From: Streptomyces dysideae
GTDB taxonomy: Bacteria; Actinomycetota; Actinomycetes; Streptomycetales; Streptomycetaceae
Assembly: GCF_001514305.1 (NCBI RefSeq)
Contig: NZ_KQ949078.1
Span: forward strand, 1-64,000
DNA length: 64,000 nt
Direction: 5' to 3'
The position numbers were made by a program, and so were the translations under genes. Shown in pieces: positions 25,740-35,037 of the stretch. The notes under the pieces were generated by a model, which was not told the origin of the DNA, did not search any database, and saw nothing but the letters and a program-made list of their open reading frames with translations. Positions within the stretch are counted from its first letter, which is position 1, and each line of letters opens with the position of its first letter.

Positions 25740-26662
25740 AGTCCGACCTTTCGGTAGCGGCGCATCAGGAGGCCGTAGCAGGCGGCGATCAGGCCCAGGG
25801 TGACGAGGACGTAGACGACCCCTTCGCCGTTGCTCGGGCCCACCCCGCCGGGGAACGCGGAGCTCGCGCCCAGGAAGGCGGACTGCACGCCGTCGATGAG
25901 CGTGACCGGCGAGAAGAGGCCGATCCAGGCGATGGCGCCGCTGCTGCCCCCACCGTCACCGAGGGACTGGGCGTCGGCGATGGCCTGGAGTGTGGAAACC
26001 GCGCCGTAGGAGATGGTCAGGACGGCGATCACGGCCGCGATGCCGAAGCCACGGCGCGGGGTGACCGACGCGATGACCAGGCCGAGGCCGGCGAAGAGCA
26101 GTGAGAGCAGTGCCACGGACACGAGTCCCTGTGCGAATCCCTTGGTCTGGTCGGCGAAGTCGAGCTTGGCCAGCAGTGCGCCCACGTAGAGCACCAGAAG
26201 CGGGGCGGCGGTGAGGACGAACAGCGCGGAGGCCAGCGCCGCGAACTTCGCCCGTACGTAGTCGGCGGTCTCGATGGGCCGCGAGAAGTACAGCGGGACG
26301 GTCTTGAAGCGCAGGTCGCGGGAGACCGACTGGGGTGCCTGCGAGGCGACGTACAGGCTGATGACGGCCTGCATGACGATCGCGTAGCGCGTGTAGTCGA
26401 GGGGCAGGTCCTTGGCCTTCGTGGCGACCGCGACGGCGACCATGATGGCCGCGGGCACGCACATCACCACGAACAGCAGCATCGGCAGCACCTTGGACTT
26501 CACCGAGCGGCCGAGGCCGTAGGAGCCGCGCAGGGACTGCGAGTAGAGGGAGCGGCGGGCGTAGGCGCGGCCCAGGCGAGGGCCGTCGTAGGCGCGGTAG
26601 CCGATGTTGTGGATGCGGGTCTGGTCACCCGCCGGGGTCGCTACGGGGTGCTCAACTGCCAT
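25736..26662 (-). CDS. ABC-2 type transporter permease
   Basis: The 308-residue protein has a cytoplasmic N-terminus containing HNIGYRAYDGPRLGRAYARRS, then six to seven membrane helices with RDLRFKTVPLYFSRPIETADYVRAK between the second and third. ATG 26662 is preceded by GGAGGCGGTCGGCC. It overlaps the ATPase gene on each side by 4 and 11 nt, and presumably works with the ATPase at 26652. Confidence 0.88.
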   Translation of the reverse strand: MAVEHPVATPAGDQTRIHNIGYRAYDGPRLGRAYARRSLYSQSLRGSYGLGRSVKSKVLPMLLFVVMCVPAAIMVAVAVATKAKDLPLDYTRYAIVMQAVISLYVASQAPQSVSRDLRFKTVPLYFSRPIETADYVRAKFAALASALFVLTAAPLLVLYVGALLAKLDFADQTKGFAQGLVSVALLSLLFAGLGLVIASVTPRRGFGIAAVIAVLTISYGAVSTLQAIADAQSLGDGGGSSGAIAWIGLFSPVTLIDGVQSAFLGASSAFPGGVGPSNGEGVVYVLVTLGLIAACYGLLMRRYRKVGL

Positions 26663-27623
26663 GGCCGACCGCCTCCTTCCGCTGCTCGTCCTCGCTCTTG
26701 AAGACTTCTGAGATGTGGTGCCGGCGCTGTTCCATGCGCACCAGGCCGAGGCCGAGGTCGGCGACCACGTCGCGCACCAGGTCGTATGTCTCCTCGCCCT
26801 GCGCGGTGAGCAACAGGACGTGCCCGGCGCCCGGGAGGCCTCCGCCGCCGTCGACGACGTCCGCACCGCGCGCGTGCAGCGCTTCACGCACCGCGCGCGT
26901 GCCGTCCGGGTGCTCGTCGGTGTCGGTGACCTCGATGGCGAGGGTCGTCGTGGTCTGGGTGAAGTCGGTGGTGGAGCTGGAGCGCAGGAGCTTGCCGCCG
27001 TCGACGACGACCACGTGGTCGCAGGTGCGTTCCAGTTCGCCCAGCAGGTGCGAGGTGACCAGGACCGAGATGCCGAAGTCGGTGTAGATGCGGCGGATGA
27101 GGCCGAGCATCTCGTCGCGGCCGACCGGGTCGAGGCCGTTGGTCGGCTCGTCCAGGAAGACCAGCTGGGGGTCGTGGACGAGTGCCTGCGCGAGCTTCAC
27201 GCGCTGCTTCATGCCGGTGGAGTAGCCGCCGATGGGGCGGTAACGCTCCTCGTACAGGCCGACGTGGCGCAGGGTGTCCGCGGTGCGCTCGCGGGCCGCG
27301 GTGGGCGGCAGGCCGGACATGCGCGCCATGTGGACGACGAACTCGGTGGCCGAGACGTCGGGCGGCAGACAGTCGTGCTCCGGCATGTACCCGACGCGCT
27401 CGCGGATGTCGGCGCCCTTGGTGGCGACATCGAGGCCGAGCACTTCGGCGCGGCCCTCGGTGGCGGGGGACAGACCCAGCAGGATCTTGATCAGTGTGGA
27501 CTTGCCGGCTCCATTGGCTCCGACGAGTCCGGTCACACCGGGCCCGACATCCACGGAGAGCCGGTCAAGCGCGGTCACCCGGGGGAACCGCTTGCTCAGG
27601 CTTTCGGTCGCGATCACAGTCAC
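26652..27623 (-). CDS. ABC transporter ATP-binding protein
   Basis: The 323-residue ATPase has Walker A GANGAGKST, signature YSTGMKQRV, Walker B LVFLDEPTNG and His in TSHLLGELE. It is first of the four-gene operon. GTG 27623 (VTVIATESLSKRFPRV) is preferred over ATG 27644, because it begins directly at the first strand of the domain; neither has a strong ribosome binding site. It is divergent from the M24 operon. Confidence 0.9.
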   Translation of the reverse strand: MTVIATESLSKRFPRVTALDRLSVDVGPGVTGLVGANGAGKSTLIKILLGLSPATEGRAEVLGLDVATKGADIRERVGYMPEHDCLPPDVSATEFVVHMARMSGLPPTAARERTADTLRHVGLYEERYRPIGGYSTGMKQRVKLAQALVHDPQLVFLDEPTNGLDPVGRDEMLGLIRRIYTDFGISVLVTSHLLGELERTCDHVVVVDGGKLLRSSSTTDFTQTTTTLAIEVTDTDEHPDGTRAVREALHARGADVVDGGGGLPGAGHVLLLTAQGEETYDLVRDVVADLGLGLVRMEQRRHHISEVFKSEDEQRKEAVGHGS

Positions 27624-27673
27624 GCTTCGAAGGTAGTGACCCATGCCACGCCGGTCGTCACCCCGCAGAGCTG

Positions 27674-27693
27674 TCTTGACGTCAGACTCAAGA
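27674..27693 (+). promoter_or_regulatory. Inverted repeat in divergent promoter region
   Basis: TCTTGA and TCAAGA are separated by 8 nt in the 248-bp spacer between the ABC operon and the M24-EphD operon. The latter ends with a MerR-family regulator gene whose product may control this region. The binding partner is inferred. Confidence 0.3.
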
Positions 27694-27871
27694 CGTACGG
27701 GGCCCTAGGGGTCACCCTGAGGTCGAACAACGCGGCCGTGGTTTTCCACATCCGCGAGGTTTTCCACAGGCCGAAGCAGGTCTATTGACGCAGCCTCTAA
27801 CAACTGTCACATTCGCCAGTGTCAAGTTACGGGCACGTACCGCAGTCAGTGTGGACGAGTGGGGCGGTGGC

Positions 27872-28750
27872 ATGACTACGGCGGTGACAGGCGAACTCTC
27901 CAAGGATCTGCGGGGGTTCCGGGTGGTCCAGCGGCTGGCGTACGAGTGCGCCGAGGCCGTCGCGGCGCGGCTGGAGCCGGGGATCACCGAGCGCGAGGCG
28001 GCGCGGATGCAGCGCGAGTGGCTGCGCGAGCGCGGGGTGCGGGACTGGTTCCATCTGCCCTTCGCCTGGTTCGGGGACCGCACGGCGTTCGTGAACTTCC
28101 GTCTCCCGCTGCAGTTCTTCCCCACCCACCGCCGGCTGGAGCCGGGGATGCCGTTCATCCTGGACATGGCCCCGGTCTACGACGGCTTCACGGCCGACAT
28201 CGGCTACTCGGGCTCGCTCGGCATCAACCCGGTGCAGAACAAGCTGATGGCCGACCTGGAGGCGCACCGCGAGCTGATCCTGCGCGAGGTGCGCGAGCGG
28301 CGGTCGCTGCGGGAGATCTACGAGGACGTGGACCGTCTGATGGTCCGCCAGGGCTACGCCAACCGGCACCGCGCGTATCCGTTCGGCGTGATCGCGCACA
28401 AGGTGGACCGGGTGCGGCAGCGCCGCTGGTCACCGCATGTCTTCGGGTTCGGCACCCAGTCCCTGAAGGGCCTGGCGAGCGACGCGTTCCACGGCCACCG
28501 CGAGGGCTGGTCGCCGCTGTGGTCGCCGTACCGCTCCTCCGACCACCCGCCGCAGCCGGGCCTGTGGGCGGTCGAACCGCACCTCGGCTTCCGGGGTACC
28601 GGCGCGAAGTTCGAGGAGATCCTCGTCGTCACCGACTCCAGGGACCCCGAGCAGAGCGCCTTCTGGCTGGACGACGATCTGCCGTGGGGGTCCCCCCGCG
28701 CGAGGTCGTTCGAGCGTGGCGGAGAGCGGCGCTGGGCGGAGGACGAGTGA
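27872..28750 (+). CDS. M24-family metallopeptidase-like protein
   Basis: The 292-residue pita-bread fold protein has candidate metal ligands Asp in ILDMAPVYDGFTADIG, His in DAFHGHREGW, Glu in AVEPHLGFRG and Glu in AKFEEILVV. It lacks the N-terminal domain of aminopeptidase P and may be a non-peptidase member of the family. ATG 27872 is preceded by GGGGCGGTGG; a GTG 21 nt upstream is possible. It is first in an operon of four genes with 4-nt overlaps, suggesting a lipid or small-molecule substrate rather than housekeeping peptide turnover. Confidence 0.8.
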   Translation: MTTAVTGELSKDLRGFRVVQRLAYECAEAVAARLEPGITEREAARMQREWLRERGVRDWFHLPFAWFGDRTAFVNFRLPLQFFPTHRRLEPGMPFILDMAPVYDGFTADIGYSGSLGINPVQNKLMADLEAHRELILREVRERRSLREIYEDVDRLMVRQGYANRHRAYPFGVIAHKVDRVRQRRWSPHVFGFGTQSLKGLASDAFHGHREGWSPLWSPYRSSDHPPQPGLWAVEPHLGFRGTGAKFEEILVVTDSRDPEQSAFWLDDDLPWGSPRARSFERGGERRWAEDE

Positions 28751-30510
28751 CGGTGCTGACGGGTGCGCGTGAGCGCCGGGTGCGGACCGGCGGGGTCGAG
28801 CTGTGCGTCGCCGAGCTGGGGGACCCCGGACAGCCGACGGTGATCCTGGTGCACGGCTATCCGGACAGCAAGGAGGTGTGGTCCGAGGTCGCACCGCGGC
28901 TGGCGGAGCGCTTCCATGTCGTGCTGTACGACGTCCGGGGCCACGGCCGCTCGACGGCTCCGCGGCCGCTGCGGGGCGGGTTCACGCTGAAGAAGCTGAC
29001 GGACGACTTCCTGGCCGTCGCGGACGCGGTCAGCCCGGACCGGCCGGTGCATCTGGTGGGGCACGACTGGGGCTCGGTGCAGTCCTGGGAGTTCGCCACG
29101 GTCCAGCGCACCGAGGGCCGCATCGCGTCCTTCACCTCGATGTCCGGCCCCTCCCTCGACCACTTCGGCCACTGGATCAACAAGCGCCTCAAGCACCCCA
29201 CACCACGCCGGGTCGGCCAGCTCCTCGGGCAGGGCGCCAAGTCCTGGTACATCTGTCTGCTGCACACGCCCGTGCTGCCCGAACTGGCCTGGCGCGGCCC
29301 CCTCGGCAAGCGCTGGCCGAAGATCCTGGAGCGCGTCGAGAAGGTCCCCGGCAACGGCGGCTACCCCACCTCGTCGCTGCCCACAGACGCGGCGCACGGG
29401 GCGTGGCTGTACCGGGACAACGTACGGGCCCGGCTGCGTCGCCCGCGCACCGATGCGTACGCGCACGCGCCCGTGCAGCTCATCACGCCCCTCGATGACG
29501 CCTTCCTCTCCGAGAAGCTCTACGACGAACTGGAGCTGTGGGCCCCGCAGCTGACCCGGCGCACCCTCCCGGCCAAGCACTGGATCCCGCGCACCCGACC
29601 CGACCGACTGGCCGCCTGGATCACCGAGTTCGTCACGTCCGTCGAGGGCGGACGGCCGCGGGCGGTGACAGCGACCGGGAAGTACGCCGACCGGTTCGGC
29701 GGGCAGCTCGTGCTGGTCACCGGCGCGGGCAGCGGCATCGGGCGGGCGACGGCGTACGCGTTCGCCGAGGCCGGCGCGCGCGTGGTGGCCGTCGACCGGG
29801 ACGCGGAGGGCGCGGCCCGCACCGCCGAGATGTCCCGGCTGATCGGCGCCCCCGAGGCCTGGGCGGAGACCGTCGACGTCTCCGACGAGCAGGCCATGGA
29901 GAAGCTCGCCGCGAAGGTCGCCGCCGAGTACGGCGTGGTCGACGTCCTGGTGAACAACGCCGGGATCGGCCTGGGCGGCGCCTTCCTCGACACCACGCCG
30001 GAGCACTGGAAGGAGGTCCTCGACGTCAACCTGTGGGGCGTCATCCACGGCTGCCGCCTCTTCGGGAAGCAGATGGCCGAGCGCGGCCAGGGCGGCCACA
30101 TCGTCAACACCGCGTCGGCGGCCGCCTATCAGCCCTCCCGGGCGCTGCCCGCCTACAGCACCTCCAAGGCGGCGGTGCTGATGCTGAGCGAGTGCCTGCG
30201 CGCCGAACTGGCGGGCCGGGGCATCGGCGTGAGTGCGATCTGCCCCGGCTTCGTCAACACCAACATCACCTCGACCGCGCGCTTCGCCGGCGTCGACGCG
30301 GCGGAGGAGAAGCGGCGGCAGAAGAAGTCGGCGCGGCTGTACGCGCTGCGGAACTACCCGCCGGAGAAGGTCGCCGACGCGATCCTGCGGGCGGTGGTAC
30401 GCAACCAGGCCGTCGTCCCGGTGACGCCGGAGGCCCGGGGCGCCCACCTCATGTCCCGCTTCACGCCGCGGGCGCTGCGGGCGATCGCGCGGCTGGAGCC
30501 ACCCCTGTGA
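28747..30510 (+). CDS. Alpha/beta hydrolase-short-chain dehydrogenase fusion (EphD-like)
   Basis: The 587-residue bifunctional protein has an N-terminal epoxide-hydrolase-type alpha/beta hydrolase (about 10-300) with oxyanion motif HGYPDS, nucleophile Asp107 in GHDWGS, acid around Asp250 and His278. The C-terminal short-chain dehydrogenase (about 315-575) has the NAD(P) motif TGAGSGIG (325-332), NNAG and catalytic Ser457, Tyr470 and Lys474. The order matches mycobacterial EphD, implicated in mycolate or lipid oxidation. It opens an epoxide or ester and then oxidises or reduces the product, but the substrate here is unknown. GTG start with 4-nt overlap. Confidence 0.93.
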   Translation: MTVLTGARERRVRTGGVELCVAELGDPGQPTVILVHGYPDSKEVWSEVAPRLAERFHVVLYDVRGHGRSTAPRPLRGGFTLKKLTDDFLAVADAVSPDRPVHLVGHDWGSVQSWEFATVQRTEGRIASFTSMSGPSLDHFGHWINKRLKHPTPRRVGQLLGQGAKSWYICLLHTPVLPELAWRGPLGKRWPKILERVEKVPGNGGYPTSSLPTDAAHGAWLYRDNVRARLRRPRTDAYAHAPVQLITPLDDAFLSEKLYDELELWAPQLTRRTLPAKHWIPRTRPDRLAAWITEFVTSVEGGRPRAVTATGKYADRFGGQLVLVTGAGSGIGRATAYAFAEAGARVVAVDRDAEGAARTAEMSRLIGAPEAWAETVDVSDEQAMEKLAAKVAAEYGVVDVLVNNAGIGLGGAFLDTTPEHWKEVLDVNLWGVIHGCRLFGKQMAERGQGGHIVNTASAAAYQPSRALPAYSTSKAAVLMLSECLRAELAGRGIGVSAICPGFVNTNITSTARFAGVDAAEEKRRQKKSARLYALRNYPPEKVADAILRAVVRNQAVVPVTPEARGAHLMSRFTPRALRAIARLEPPL

Positions 30511-31373
30511 CCGGGATCGCTCCCCGCCGCGTGTCGTTCGACCGGTCGCGCACGCCGCTGCGCTGGATCCCGAGCGAGCCGACCGCGACCCATGTCATCA
30601 ACGTGCTGCACCTGCTGCTGCCGGCGGGGGAGCGATGGTTCGTGAAGGTCTTCAAGGAGGGACTGCCGCTGGTCAGGGACCCCGGACTCCTCGATGACGT
30701 GAAGGGATTCATGGGCCAGGAGGCCACGCACAGCGTCCAGCACGCGCACGTGCTGGACCACCTGGCGGCCGAGAAGCTCGACACCGCCGACTTCACCCGG
30801 CACGTCGACTTCCTCTTCGAACGGCTGCTCGGCGAGCGTCCCCCGCTGGGCGCGCCGATAGCCGACCGCGAGTGGCTGCGCTTGCGGCTGGCGGTCGTCG
30901 CGGCGATCGAGCAGTTCACGGCGGTCCTCGGCGACTGGGTCCTGGCCGCCGACGGCCTGGACCGGGCCGGCGCCGACGAGGTCATGCTCGACCTGCTGCG
31001 CCGGCACGGCGCCGAGAAGGTCGAACACCGCGCGGTCGTCTTCGACATGTACCAGCACTGCGGCGGCCCCGGGAGATCCCGGTACGCCCGCCGGATCGCG
31101 GGCATGGCGGTCACTGCGCCGGTGATGCTCGACATGTGGATGTGGGGAACGGCGTATCCGATCCGGCACGATCCCCAGCTGGCGGGCCGCATCCGCTGCT
31201 CTCTCGCCGAGCACGACAGGGCTGTGCGCAAGGGCCTGTTGCCCGCGTGGAAAGAACTGGGCGCGGCGATACCCCGGTACGTCCGGCGGTCGTACCACCC
31301 GTCGCGGGAAGGGTCGTTGAGCCGGGCGGTGGAGTACCTGCGGAGGTCACCGGCGGCGAGGGCGGCCGCGTGA
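30507..31373 (+). CDS. PF10118-type predicted metal-dependent hydrolase
   Basis: The 288-residue protein has candidate metal-binding motifs GQEATHSVQHAHV and EKVEHRAVVFDMY, characteristic of the family annotated as predicted metal-dependent hydrolase. The fold is helical, and the combination with EphD-like and M24 neighbours suggests modification of a hydrophobic substrate. It begins with GTG within the stop of the fusion gene (4-nt overlap) and its own stop overlaps the MerR gene. Confidence 0.85.
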   Translation: MTGIAPRRVSFDRSRTPLRWIPSEPTATHVINVLHLLLPAGERWFVKVFKEGLPLVRDPGLLDDVKGFMGQEATHSVQHAHVLDHLAAEKLDTADFTRHVDFLFERLLGERPPLGAPIADREWLRLRLAVVAAIEQFTAVLGDWVLAADGLDRAGADEVMLDLLRRHGAEKVEHRAVVFDMYQHCGGPGRSRYARRIAGMAVTAPVMLDMWMWGTAYPIRHDPQLAGRIRCSLAEHDRAVRKGLLPAWKELGAAIPRYVRRSYHPSREGSLSRAVEYLRRSPAARAAA

Positions 31374-32308
31374 GCGACACACCCTGCCTCCGGATCGAGG
31401 ACCTGGCCCACCTCAGCGGCGCCACGGTCCGCACCATCCGCGCCTACCAGGACCGCGGCCTGCTCCCCCGCCCAGAGCGCCACGGCCGCGCCAACCTCTA
31501 CTCCGACGCCCATCTCGTCCGGCTGCGCCAGATCGCCGACCTCCTCGACCGCGGCTACACCCTGGCCTCCATCAAGGAACTCCTGGACGCCTACGACGCG
31601 GGCCGCGGTCTCGGCGGGGTGCTCGGGCTGGTCGCCGAGGTGGACGGGCCGTGGACCGACGAGGAGGCGGTACGGATCTCACGCGCCGAGCTGGACGAAC
31701 GGTTCGGCGGCACCCCGGACGACGCGGCGGTCGCCGACGGCGTGGAGCTCGGGATACTGGAACCGGTCTCCGGCGACGAGGACTCCTTCCTCGTCCCGAG
31801 CCCCCAAGAACTCGCCGTGGCCGTCGAGTTGCACGCGGCCGGAGTGCCGCTGTCCGCGATCTCCGGCCACCTACGGGAGTTGAGGGGACAGGTCGAGCAC
31901 ATCGCCGCCCGCTTCCTGGAGTTCACCACCGAGCACGTCTTCGCTCGCTACCTCGACGGACCCCACCGTCCGACCGACGCGGACGCGGCCGAGGCGGCCT
32001 CTCTCGTCCGCCGACTGCGACCGCTCGCGCAGCAGACGGTGGACGCGGAACTGGCCCGCGCGATGCGGTTGTTGGCGGTACGGCAGCTGCGCCGGCAGCT
32101 CGGCACGGGAGAAGCGGCGGAGGAGCGGAACCAGACGCGTTCCGTGGCCCTGCCCGCCGAGACGATGCAGGCTGTGGAGAGGCTGGTTGGCCCGGACCAG
32201 GTCGCGGCGTTCATCACGCTGGCCGCCGAACGGGAGGTGAGGGCACGCGCTTTGGACCGGCTCGCCGCAAGTCACGCCACATCAGCTGATCTTGATCAAA
32301 CACCCTGA
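31370..32308 (+). CDS. MerR-family transcriptional regulator
   Basis: The 312-residue protein has an N-terminal winged helix (about 6-75: LRIEDLAHLSGATVRTIRAY, GYTLASIKELLDAYDAG). The long C-terminal region is helical and has no clustered Cys or metal site, so it probably senses a small molecule. It is last gene of the operon and likely regulates its own cluster. GTG 31370 overlaps the upstream stop. Confidence 0.88.
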   Translation: MSDTPCLRIEDLAHLSGATVRTIRAYQDRGLLPRPERHGRANLYSDAHLVRLRQIADLLDRGYTLASIKELLDAYDAGRGLGGVLGLVAEVDGPWTDEEAVRISRAELDERFGGTPDDAAVADGVELGILEPVSGDEDSFLVPSPQELAVAVELHAAGVPLSAISGHLRELRGQVEHIAARFLEFTTEHVFARYLDGPHRPTDADAAEAASLVRRLRPLAQQTVDAELARAMRLLAVRQLRRQLGTGEAAEERNQTRSVALPAETMQAVERLVGPDQVAAFITLAAEREVRARALDRLAASHATSADLDQTP

Positions 32309-32320
32309 TTTGAAGGTCAG

Positions 32321-32374
32321 TTGTCCACAGAATCGCCAATTCCCCTGTGGATAACAGTACTTGGCTGTGGATCA
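32321..32374 (+). promoter_or_regulatory. Cluster of DnaA-box-like sites
   Basis: Within 54 bp are TTGTCCACA (32321-32329, identical to the Streptomyces consensus DnaA box), TTATCCACA on the minus strand (32346-32354) and TGATCCACA on the minus strand (32366-32374). They lie between the MerR gene and kptA, in a locally AT-rich spacer of about 120 bp. Confidence 0.55.
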
Positions 32375-32429
32375 AACATCCGGTTCGAAATCATTCGCGT
32401 GATCCACGTCTCTCCCGCACCCTGAGGGC

Positions 32430-32978
32430 ATGGATGAAAGACGCGCCGTAAAGGTGTCGAAGTATCTCTCGAAACACCTGCGCCACCAGCCCGAGCGGAT
32501 CGGGCTCGCCCTCGACGAGGGCGGCTGGGTCGAGATCGACGTACTGATCGCCGCGGCCGCCGCGCACGGCTTCCGGTTCACGCGGGACGAGCTGGACCAC
32601 GTGGTCGCCGCGAACGACAAGAAGCGCTTCGCGATCGAAGGAACCCGCATCCGCGCCAGCCAGGGCCACAGCATCGACGTCGAACTCGGACTGCCCCCGG
32701 CGACACCCCCGCAGTACCTCTACCACGGCACCGTGGCCCGCTACCTGGACGCGATCCGCGCCGAGGGCCTGCGGCCCATGAACCGGCACGACGTACACCT
32801 CTCACCCGACCGCGAGACGGCGACCAGGGTCGGCGCCCGGCGTGGCCGCCCCGTGGTGCTCTCCGTGGACGCCGGCGCCATGCACCGCGACGGCCATGTC
32901 TTCCATGTCAGCGCCAATGGGGTGTGGCTGACGAAGGCGGTGCCGTCGGAGTACCTGCGGTTTCCAGCAGGCCACTGA
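32430..32978 (+). CDS. kptA: RNA 2'-phosphotransferase (Tpt1/KptA family)
   Basis: The 182-residue protein has a winged-helix start containing KVSKYLSKHLRHQPER, then an ADP-ribosyl-transferase-like domain with YLYHGTV, HLSPDRETATRVGARRGRPVVLSVDA and NGVWLTKAVPSEYL. KptA uses NAD+ to remove an internal 2'-phosphate from RNA. In fungi it completes tRNA splicing; its bacterial role is not established. The gene stands alone between DnaA-like boxes and a parS site. Confidence 0.93.
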   Translation: MDERRAVKVSKYLSKHLRHQPERIGLALDEGGWVEIDVLIAAAAAHGFRFTRDELDHVVAANDKKRFAIEGTRIRASQGHSIDVELGLPPATPPQYLYHGTVARYLDAIRAEGLRPMNRHDVHLSPDRETATRVGARRGRPVVLSVDAGAMHRDGHVFHVSANGVWLTKAVPSEYLRFPAGH

Positions 32979-33057
32979 CGGCGGCGTGATCGGCGGGCCC
33001 CCCGCCCCACGAGGTGATCACGCTCAGCCCGTGGCTGAGCGGCCGCGCACGGTGACT

Positions 33058-33071
33058 GTTTCACGTGAAAC
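33058..33071 (+). promoter_or_regulatory. parS site (ParB-binding), perfect
   Basis: GTTTCACGTGAAAC is a perfect match to the 14-bp Streptomyces consensus. It lies in the spacer between kptA and the luciferase-like gene, 25 bp before the latter's ATG. Not palindromic by chance with any promoter motif I can see. Confidence 0.85.
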
Positions 33072-33096
33072 CCATTCGGGCGCATACGCTCGAAGC

Positions 33097-33999
33097 ATGA
33101 GCTTGCGCCTGAGCACCGTGATCCTCCCGTATCGCCGCTGGTCCGAAGGTGGCCGTGAGGCGTGGCAACGGGCGGAGCAGCTCGGCTTCCACACCGCGTA
33201 CACATACGACCACCTGTCCTGGCGCAGCTTCCGGGACGGCCCGTGGTTCGGTGCCGTGCCGACGCTGACCGCCGCCGCGGCCATCACCGACCGTCTCCGT
33301 CTGGGCACCCTGGTGACCTCGCCGAACTTCCGGCATCCGGTGCCCTACGCCAAGGAGCTGATCTCCCTCGACGACATCAGCGGCGGCAGGTTCACGCTGG
33401 GCGTCGGTGCGGGCGGCTCCGGGTTCGACGCCACCGTGCTCGCGCAGGACCCGTGGACGCCGCGCGAGCGTGCCGACCGGTTCGCCGAGTTCGTGCAGCT
33501 GCTCGACCGGCTACTGACCGAGGGTTCGGTGTCGTACGAGGGCGATTTCTACTCCGCGCACGAGGCGCACAACATCCCGGGCTGTGTGCAGCGCCCCCGG
33601 CTGCCCTTCACGGTGGCCGCGACCGGGCCGCGCGGATTCCGGCTCGCCGCGCGCTACGGCCAGGCGTGGGTGACCACTGGCGACCCCAAGCTGTACGAGA
33701 ACGGCACTTCCGAACAGTCGATTCAGGCCATTCGCGAGCAGGTCGAGCAGCTGACCGACGCATGCGACGAGATCGGCCGGAACGCGGCCGGAATCGACAG
33801 GATCCTGCTCACCGGTTTCACCCCCGACCAGGGCCGCCCGCTGGAGTCGCTGGACGCGTTCGTGGACTTCGCGGGGCGCCATCAGGAGCTGGGTTTCACC
33901 GAGATCGTGGTCCACTGGCCCATCCCGGACTCGGATTTCGCGGTGGACGAGAAGATCTTCGAGCAGATCGCCATGGAGGCGGCCGCGCAGCTGCGCTGA
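33097..33999 (+). CDS. LLM-class flavin-dependent oxidoreductase
   Basis: The 300-residue TIM-barrel protein of the bacterial luciferase-like superfamily begins [18 protein letters not shown] and contains [30 protein letters not shown] and [18 protein letters not shown], typical of F420- or FMN-dependent members. The substrate is not inferable. ATG 33097 is chosen for the family start; the open frame extends upstream through the parS site, which is unlikely to be coding. Confidence 0.85.
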   Translation: MSLRLSTVILPYRRWSEGGREAWQRAEQLGFHTAYTYDHLSWRSFRDGPWFGAVPTLTAAAAITDRLRLGTLVTSPNFRHPVPYAKELISLDDISGGRFTLGVGAGGSGFDATVLAQDPWTPRERADRFAEFVQLLDRLLTEGSVSYEGDFYSAHEAHNIPGCVQRPRLPFTVAATGPRGFRLAARYGQAWVTTGDPKLYENGTSEQSIQAIREQVEQLTDACDEIGRNAAGIDRILLTGFTPDQGRPLESLDAFVDFAGRHQELGFTEIVVHWPIPDSDFAVDEKIFEQIAMEAAAQLR

Positions 34000-34096
34000 G
34001 CCGGCGGTCCTGGTGGGGGGTGGTATCTCCTCATGCGTCTCCTCACATGTGCGGACTGCCGCACGCCCGTGCGGGCATATGCGGGAGAATGGCGGG

Positions 34097-34966
34097 GTGA
34101 CCTCAGCGACTCGACAGCCCCAGACCCCGGCCGCCGCGGTCCGCCCGCGGCTCATCGCCACCGACCTCGACGGCACGCTGCTACAGGACGACAAGTCGGT
34201 GTCCCCGCGCACGGTGGCCGCACTGGCCGCGGCCGAGGAGGCGGGTGTCGAGGTCTTCTTCGTCACCGGCCGCCCGGCCCGCTGGATGGACGTCGTCAGC
34301 GACCATGTCCACGGCCACGGCCTGGCGATCTGCGGAAACGGCGCCGCCGTGGTCGACCTGCACGGCGGCCCCGGCGCCCACAAGTTCGTGAAGGTGCGAG
34401 AGCTGGCGCGGGCGAACGCCCTGGACACCGTACGGCTGTTGCGCGAGGCCGCGCCGGGCACGGTGTACGCGGTCGAGCAGACGTACGGCTTCTACCAGGA
34501 GCCGGACTATCCCAAGCTGCACATGGAGATACCGGACGACCTCGCGCCCGCCGAGTGGCTGCTGGGGCCGGACGCGCCGGGCACTGACGAGCCGGTGCTG
34601 AAGATCCTGGCCTACCACCCCACGCTCGACCCCGACGCCTTCCTCACCCTCGCCCGCCTCGCCATCTGCGAGCGCGCCAACGTCACCCGCTCCAGCCCCA
34701 GCGCCCTGCTGGAGATCAGCGGCCCCGGCGTCTCCAAGGCCAGCACGCTCGCCCTGTGCTGCGCCGAGCGCGGCATCTCCCACGAGGAGGTCGTCGCCTT
34801 CGGGGACATGCCGAACGACGTCGAGATGCTGACGTGGGCCGGACAGTCGTACGCGATGGGCAACGCGCACCCCGATGTGATCGCCGCCGCGTCGGGCCGG
34901 ACGGTCGCCAACAACGAGGACGGGGTGGCGGTCGTGATCGAGCGGATGCTGGCGGACCGGATGTGA
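34097..34966 (+). CDS. Cof-type HAD hydrolase
   Basis: The 289-residue HAD phosphatase has motif [14 protein letters not shown], motif [12 protein letters not shown], the Lys in [10 protein letters not shown] and motif [13 protein letters not shown]. It resembles the HAD protein at 22540 and is probably a paralogue. The substrate is unknown. GTG 34097 follows GGAGAATGGCGGG. It converges with the M23 peptidase gene across a terminator hairpin. Confidence 0.9.
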   Translation: MTSATRQPQTPAAAVRPRLIATDLDGTLLQDDKSVSPRTVAALAAAEEAGVEVFFVTGRPARWMDVVSDHVHGHGLAICGNGAAVVDLHGGPGAHKFVKVRELARANALDTVRLLREAAPGTVYAVEQTYGFYQEPDYPKLHMEIPDDLAPAEWLLGPDAPGTDEPVLKILAYHPTLDPDAFLTLARLAICERANVTRSSPSALLEISGPGVSKASTLALCCAERGISHEEVVAFGDMPNDVEMLTWAGQSYAMGNAHPDVIAAASGRTVANNEDGVAVVIERMLADRM

Positions 34967-34982
34967 GAGGCGCCGTACGGAT

Positions 34983-35018
34983 GTAAGTGGCGCGCCGCCC
35001 ATGGAGCGCGCCCCTTAC
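34983..35018 (+). terminator. Bidirectional terminator hairpin
   Basis: GTAAG-T-GGCGCGC pairs with GCGCGCC-C-CTTAC across a 10-nt loop, with one T/C mismatch. It lies between the convergent HAD and M23 genes. Confidence 0.7.
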
Positions 35019-35037
35019 AGACGCGCCGGCCGGGCAG

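Noticed and set aside
32986..33096. Upstream extension of the luciferase-like protein
   Set aside because: It would read through the parS palindrome and lacks family similarity; ATG 33097 gives the standard start.
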